The notes below the pieces were generated by a model. The model did not search any database and had not been told where the DNA came from. It was given only the letters and a program-made list of their open reading frames with translations. A stretch of DNA of 8,845 nucleotides from Candidatus Limnocylindrales bacterium (GTDB taxonomy: Bacteria; Chloroflexota; Limnocylindria; Limnocylindrales; CSP1-4), in the NCBI GenBank assembly GCA_030647575.1, contig JAUSJS010000049.1, positions 1 to 8,845 of the forward strand, read 5' to 3'. How positions within the stretch are numbered: position 1 is the stretch's first letter; each line of letters opens with the position of its first letter. A program made the position numbers and the translations under genes. Below, in pieces: positions 6,505 through 8,845 of this stretch.

Positions 6505-7104
6505 ATGGACACCGACAGCCAGCTCGTCGCCGCGCTCGCCAGTGACCTCGACGGCGCGTTCGAGAACCTCGTCCTGGCCCACCAGGACCGTCTCTATTCG
6601 ATCGCGCTCCGAATCCTGGGCGATGCTCGAGACGCGGAGGAGGCCGCGCAGGACGCGCTCGTCCGAGCCTACCGAGCTCTGGCCGGATACCCCGCCGAGC
6701 GCATCCGCCAGCTCCGACTCCGGCCCTGGCTGGCCACGATCGTGCTCAACCTGTGCCGGTCGCGGATCGGGCGACGCGCAGCAGCGGGACGTCCGGCCCT
6801 GTCACTCGACGCCGCTGAGCCTGGGACGCTGCAGCCGCCGGCCGACGAACGGACCGGACCGGCGGCCACCCTTGCCCGGCGCGATGCGGGCCGTGCCTGG
6901 GCCGACCTGCTGCTGACCCTGCCGCCGGCCTACCGGAGCGCCGTCGTCCTGCGCCACGTCGACGGGCTCAGCTATCCAGAACTGGCGACGGCCCTCGATC
7001 GACCCGAGGGCACGGTCAAGGCTCAGGTCCACCGCGGCCTGGCCATGCTCCGAACGGCGTTTGAAACCGCCGAACGGCGGGAGCGCGAGGAGATGACCGC
7101 ATGA
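6505..7104 (+). CDS. ECF-type RNA polymerase sigma factor
   Basis: A 199-residue sigma-70 family protein with only regions 2 and 4, typical of extracytoplasmic-function sigma factors. Region 2 covers about 17-90: FENLVLAHQDRLYSIALRILGD, then the core-binding segment DAEEAAQDALVRAYRAL (43-59), then RPWLATIVLNLCRSRIGRR. A 35-40-residue linker follows. Region 4 covers about 130-186 (LLLTLPPAYRSAVVLRHVDGLSYPELATALDRPEGTVKAQVHRG), with its helix-turn-helix binding the -35 element. The ATG at 6505 is the only reasonable start; the longer open frame upstream crosses the methyltransferase on the other strand. A weak GGGGA precedes it. The stop shares ATGA with the next gene, so the two are made together. 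Sigma factors in this position usually have their regulator encoded next door. Here the neighbour is a DNA alkylation repair protein and not a recognisable anti-sigma factor. Confidence 0.94.
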   Translation: MDTDSQLVAALASDLDGAFENLVLAHQDRLYSIALRILGDARDAEEAAQDALVRAYRALAGYPAERIRQLRLRPWLATIVLNLCRSRIGRRAAAGRPALSLDAAEPGTLQPPADERTGPAATLARRDAGRAWADLLLTLPPAYRSAVVLRHVDGLSYPELATALDRPEGTVKAQVHRGLAMLRTAFETAERREREEMTA

Positions 7105-7898
7105 CCAACGAGGATCGGGAACTGGAGGCGGCAATGGCCACCCTGCTGACGACTGCGCCTCGGTCGCTCGCCCCGGGCGTTCTGGCGGAAATCGGGCTGG
7201 CCGATCGCTACGCCCAGATCGACTCGCCCATCGGGCCCCTCATCGTGGCCTGGAATGGGCTCGGGGTGTCGGCCGTCGAAGCGGCCGTCGACGACCCTCG
7301 GTTCGAGGCATCGCACGAGGTGCGGACCGGCCGCCGGACGATCAGGGCGGAGCGGCTACCGGATGCCCTGGAGCGGGCGATCCGTCGCCGGCTCGGCGGG
7401 AACCGCCGGGTTCGTATCGACCTGGATCTGCGCGGCCACACCGACTTCGAGCGCGACGTCTGGCAGAAGGCCCTGGAGATCCCGCGCGGTGAGGTGCGAC
7501 CCTACGGCTGGGTCGCCGCAGAGATCGGCCGTCCCAGGGCGGTGCGGGCCGTCGGAACGGCGCTCGGCCACAACCCGGTGCCCTTGATCGTGCCCTGCCA
7601 CCGGGTCGTCCGGTCGGACGGGATGATCGGGCAGTACTCGCTGGGTGGGCCGCAGAACAAGCGGACCATCCTGGCGGCCGAAGGGCTGGACCCGGACCGC
7701 CTGGAGTCCGAGGCACGGGCCGGGATCCGCTTCGTGGGTTCGGACACCACCGGGGCCGTCTGCCTGCCGACCTGCCATAACGCGACGCGGATCACGCCGG
7801 CCCATCGGGTGCCGTTCCGGTCGATGTCGGCCGCGTTCGCCGCGGGCTACCGGCCGTGCCGGGTGTGCCGCCCAGGATCGGGGGCAGTCGCCGCCTGA
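7101..7898 (+). CDS. O6-methylguanine-DNA methyltransferase fused to C-terminal Ada-type zinc domain
   Basis: A 265-residue suicide DNA repair protein. The Ogt/MGMT domain (about 38-200) shows RPYGWVAAEIG (133-143) with the conserved Tyr135, and AVRAVG (147-152) with the nucleotide-flipping Arg149. Asn158 is present, and the active site VPCHRVV (164-170) has the methyl-accepting Cys166. Glu194 completes the usual Asn-His-Cys-Glu set. Residues 209-258 match the Ada N-terminal methylphosphotriester domain: IRFVGSDTTG, then CLPTC (Cys221, Cys225) and RPCRVC (Cys253, Cys256). All four zinc ligands are present, and Cys221 is equivalent to the methyl-accepting Cys38 of E. coli Ada. In E. coli Ada the order is zinc domain, AraC domain, methyltransferase; here the order is reversed and AraC is absent. 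The first 35 residues are an extra Glu/Ala/Leu-rich segment outside both domains. Start ATG 7101 overlaps the sigma-factor TGA. Function as repair enzyme is confident; a sensing role is inference. Confidence 0.93.
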   Translation: MTNEDRELEAAMATLLTTAPRSLAPGVLAEIGLADRYAQIDSPIGPLIVAWNGLGVSAVEAAVDDPRFEASHEVRTGRRTIRAERLPDALERAIRRRLGGNRRVRIDLDLRGHTDFERDVWQKALEIPRGEVRPYGWVAAEIGRPRAVRAVGTALGHNPVPLIVPCHRVVRSDGMIGQYSLGGPQNKRTILAAEGLDPDRLESEARAGIRFVGSDTTGAVCLPTCHNATRITPAHRVPFRSMSAAFAAGYRPCRVCRPGSGAVAA

Positions 7899-7904
7899 CC
7901 CGAC

Positions 7905-7933
7905 TGGACGCGTCCGCGCCGGCCGCGTACACT
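7905..7933 (+). promoter_or_regulatory. Predicted sigma-70-type promoter of the exporter gene
   Basis: TGGACG at 7905-7910 (four of six to TTGACA) and TACACT at 7928-7933 (four of six to TATAAT) are separated by exactly 17 bases. It lies in the 56-base gap after the repair gene. Transcription would begin near 7940, where an in-frame TTG occurs, 15 bases before the ATG. It suggests the exporter is transcribed separately from the sigma-factor pair. Confidence 0.5.
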
Positions 7934-7954
7934 CGCGTCTTGGACCATTCCTCT

Positions 7955-8845
7955 ATGCCAACGACTCCATCGGCCGCGCCGCGACGCTCGCCGATCTGGC
8001 TTGGGCTCCTCGTCCTTTACCTCGTCTGGGGCTCGACGTACCTGGGCATCGCGATCGCGATCGACACGATCCCCCCGTTCCTGATGGCGGCTTCCCGCTT
8101 TCTGATCGCCGGCCTGGTCCTGCTGGCCTGGTCCGTCGCCCGAGAAGGCCGCGCGTTCCGCTTGCCAAGCGCTCGCGAATGGCGGGACAGCGCGATCGTC
8201 GGTGCGCTCCTGCTCGGTGGCGGCATGGGAATGGTCGCCTACGGCGAGCAGACCGTTCCGTCCGGTATCACGGCCCTGTTCGTCGCGCTGATGCCGGTGT
8301 GGGTCGCGGTTCTCGGCTGGATCTTCCTGGGCGAACGGCTGCCCAGGCTCGCCGTCGTCGGGATCGTGCTCGGGTTCGTGGGCGTCGCGATCCTCATCGG
8401 CCCGTCCGCGTTCGGGGGCACGGGAGCCCTCGAGCCGCTCGGCCTGGCGGCCATCCTCATCTCGCCGATCTCGTGGTCCAGTGGCTCGCTCTTCGCGTCG
8501 CACCGGGCCGTCCTGCCCAGGCGCCCGCTCGTCTCGACGGGCGCACAGATGGTCAGTGGCGGACTGGTCCTGCTGGCCATGTCCGGGGTCAGCGGCGAGC
8601 TCGGAGGCTTTCGGATCGACGCGGTCTCGTCCGACTCGCTGATCGCGACGGTTTACCTGACGGTGATCGGGAGTCTTTTGGCGTTCACGGCCTACGGCTG
8701 GCTGCTGCGGGTCGCGCCGTTGCCGCTCATCGCCACGTACGCGTACGTGAACCCGGTCGTGGCGGTGATCCTTGGTGCGCTCGTCCTGCGCGAGCCGATC
8801 GAGCCGCGGACCCTGGTGGCGGGTGCCGTGATCATTTTCGCGGTC
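7955..8845 (+). CDS. EamA/YedA-like drug-metabolite exporter (3' partial)
   Basis: An inner-membrane transporter of the drug/metabolite superfamily, 297 codons present and open to the right edge. After a basic N-terminus, hydrophobic segments appear at about 14-34, 41-61, 78-96, 102-125, 131-149, 162-182, 195-212, 227-250, 256-277 and 286-297. This fits two five-helix EamA repeats, with the final helix unfinished. The first helix contains VWGSTYLGIAIAIDTIPP (24-41), typical of YedA-type members. The repeat-end signatures FLGERLP (124-130) and VLREPIEP (277-284) correspond to each other in the two halves. Start ATG 7955 is chosen; an in-frame TTG at 7940 would add five residues and would fit a leaderless transcript from the predicted promoter. 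The substrate is unknown: family members export amino acids, metabolites or drugs. Confidence 0.92.
   Translation, partial: MPTTPSAAPRRSPIWLGLLVLYLVWGSTYLGIAIAIDTIPPFLMAASRFLIAGLVLLAWSVAREGRAFRLPSAREWRDSAIVGALLLGGGMGMVAYGEQTVPSGITALFVALMPVWVAVLGWIFLGERLPRLAVVGIVLGFVGVAILIGPSAFGGTGALEPLGLAAILISPISWSSGSLFASHRAVLPRRPLVSTGAQMVSGGLVLLAMSGVSGELGGFRIDAVSSDSLIATVYLTVIGSLLAFTAYGWLLRVAPLPLIATYAYVNPVVAVILGALVLREPIEPRTLVAGAVIIFAV

Noticed and set aside
7847..8503. Minus-strand open frame opposite the exporter
   Set aside because: It is a highly charged Asp/Arg/Glu-rich translation typical of the antisense of a hydrophobic membrane protein.
1..8845. CRISPR array, tRNA or mobile element
   Set aside because: No regularly spaced repeats, tRNA-like cloverleaf, transposase or terminal repeats were seen on reading either strand; the window is almost wholly protein-coding.

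Overview
This is a GC-rich, densely coding bacterial window. Gene content and codon style suggest a Chloroflexota (Limnocylindria-like) or actinobacterial-type chromosome. That placement is inferred from general familiarity with such proteins and no search was run. No rRNA, tRNA, CRISPR array, insertion sequence or phage gene was seen, and no gene-free stretch exceeds 120 bases.

Layout, left to right. (1) A plus-strand pair: an alpha/beta hydrolase cut by the left edge, joined by an ATGA overlap to a nitroreductase-family flavoprotein. (2) A minus-strand run of four tightly packed genes (4841 down to 1779): a two-part GNAT acetyltransferase, a small protein resembling a degenerate VOC/glyoxalase fold, a second GNAT acetyltransferase, and a kinase-like DUF4032 protein. 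Each junction is a four-base overlap (GTGA, ATGA, CTGA). The last overlap implies a rare CTG start for the DUF4032 gene. (3) A plus-strand cupredoxin (blue-copper) lipoprotein with a strong Shine-Dalgarno site. (4) A minus-strand SAM-dependent methyltransferase with a winged-helix N-terminus, convergent with the cupredoxin. (5) A plus-strand pair reading away from the methyltransferase: an ECF-type sigma factor overlapping (ATGA) a DNA-repair protein. That protein carries an O6-methylguanine methyltransferase domain followed by a C-terminal Ada-type zinc domain. (6) An EamA/YedA-like ten-helix exporter with its own predicted promoter, running off the right edge.

The most interesting locus is the sigma factor/alkyltransferase pair. 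The repair protein has both classical methyl-accepting modules of Ada in reversed order and lacks the AraC DNA-binding module. It is instead translationally coupled to a sigma factor. This suggests, as an untested hypothesis, an alkylation-damage response in which a sigma factor replaces Ada's own transcription-activating domain.
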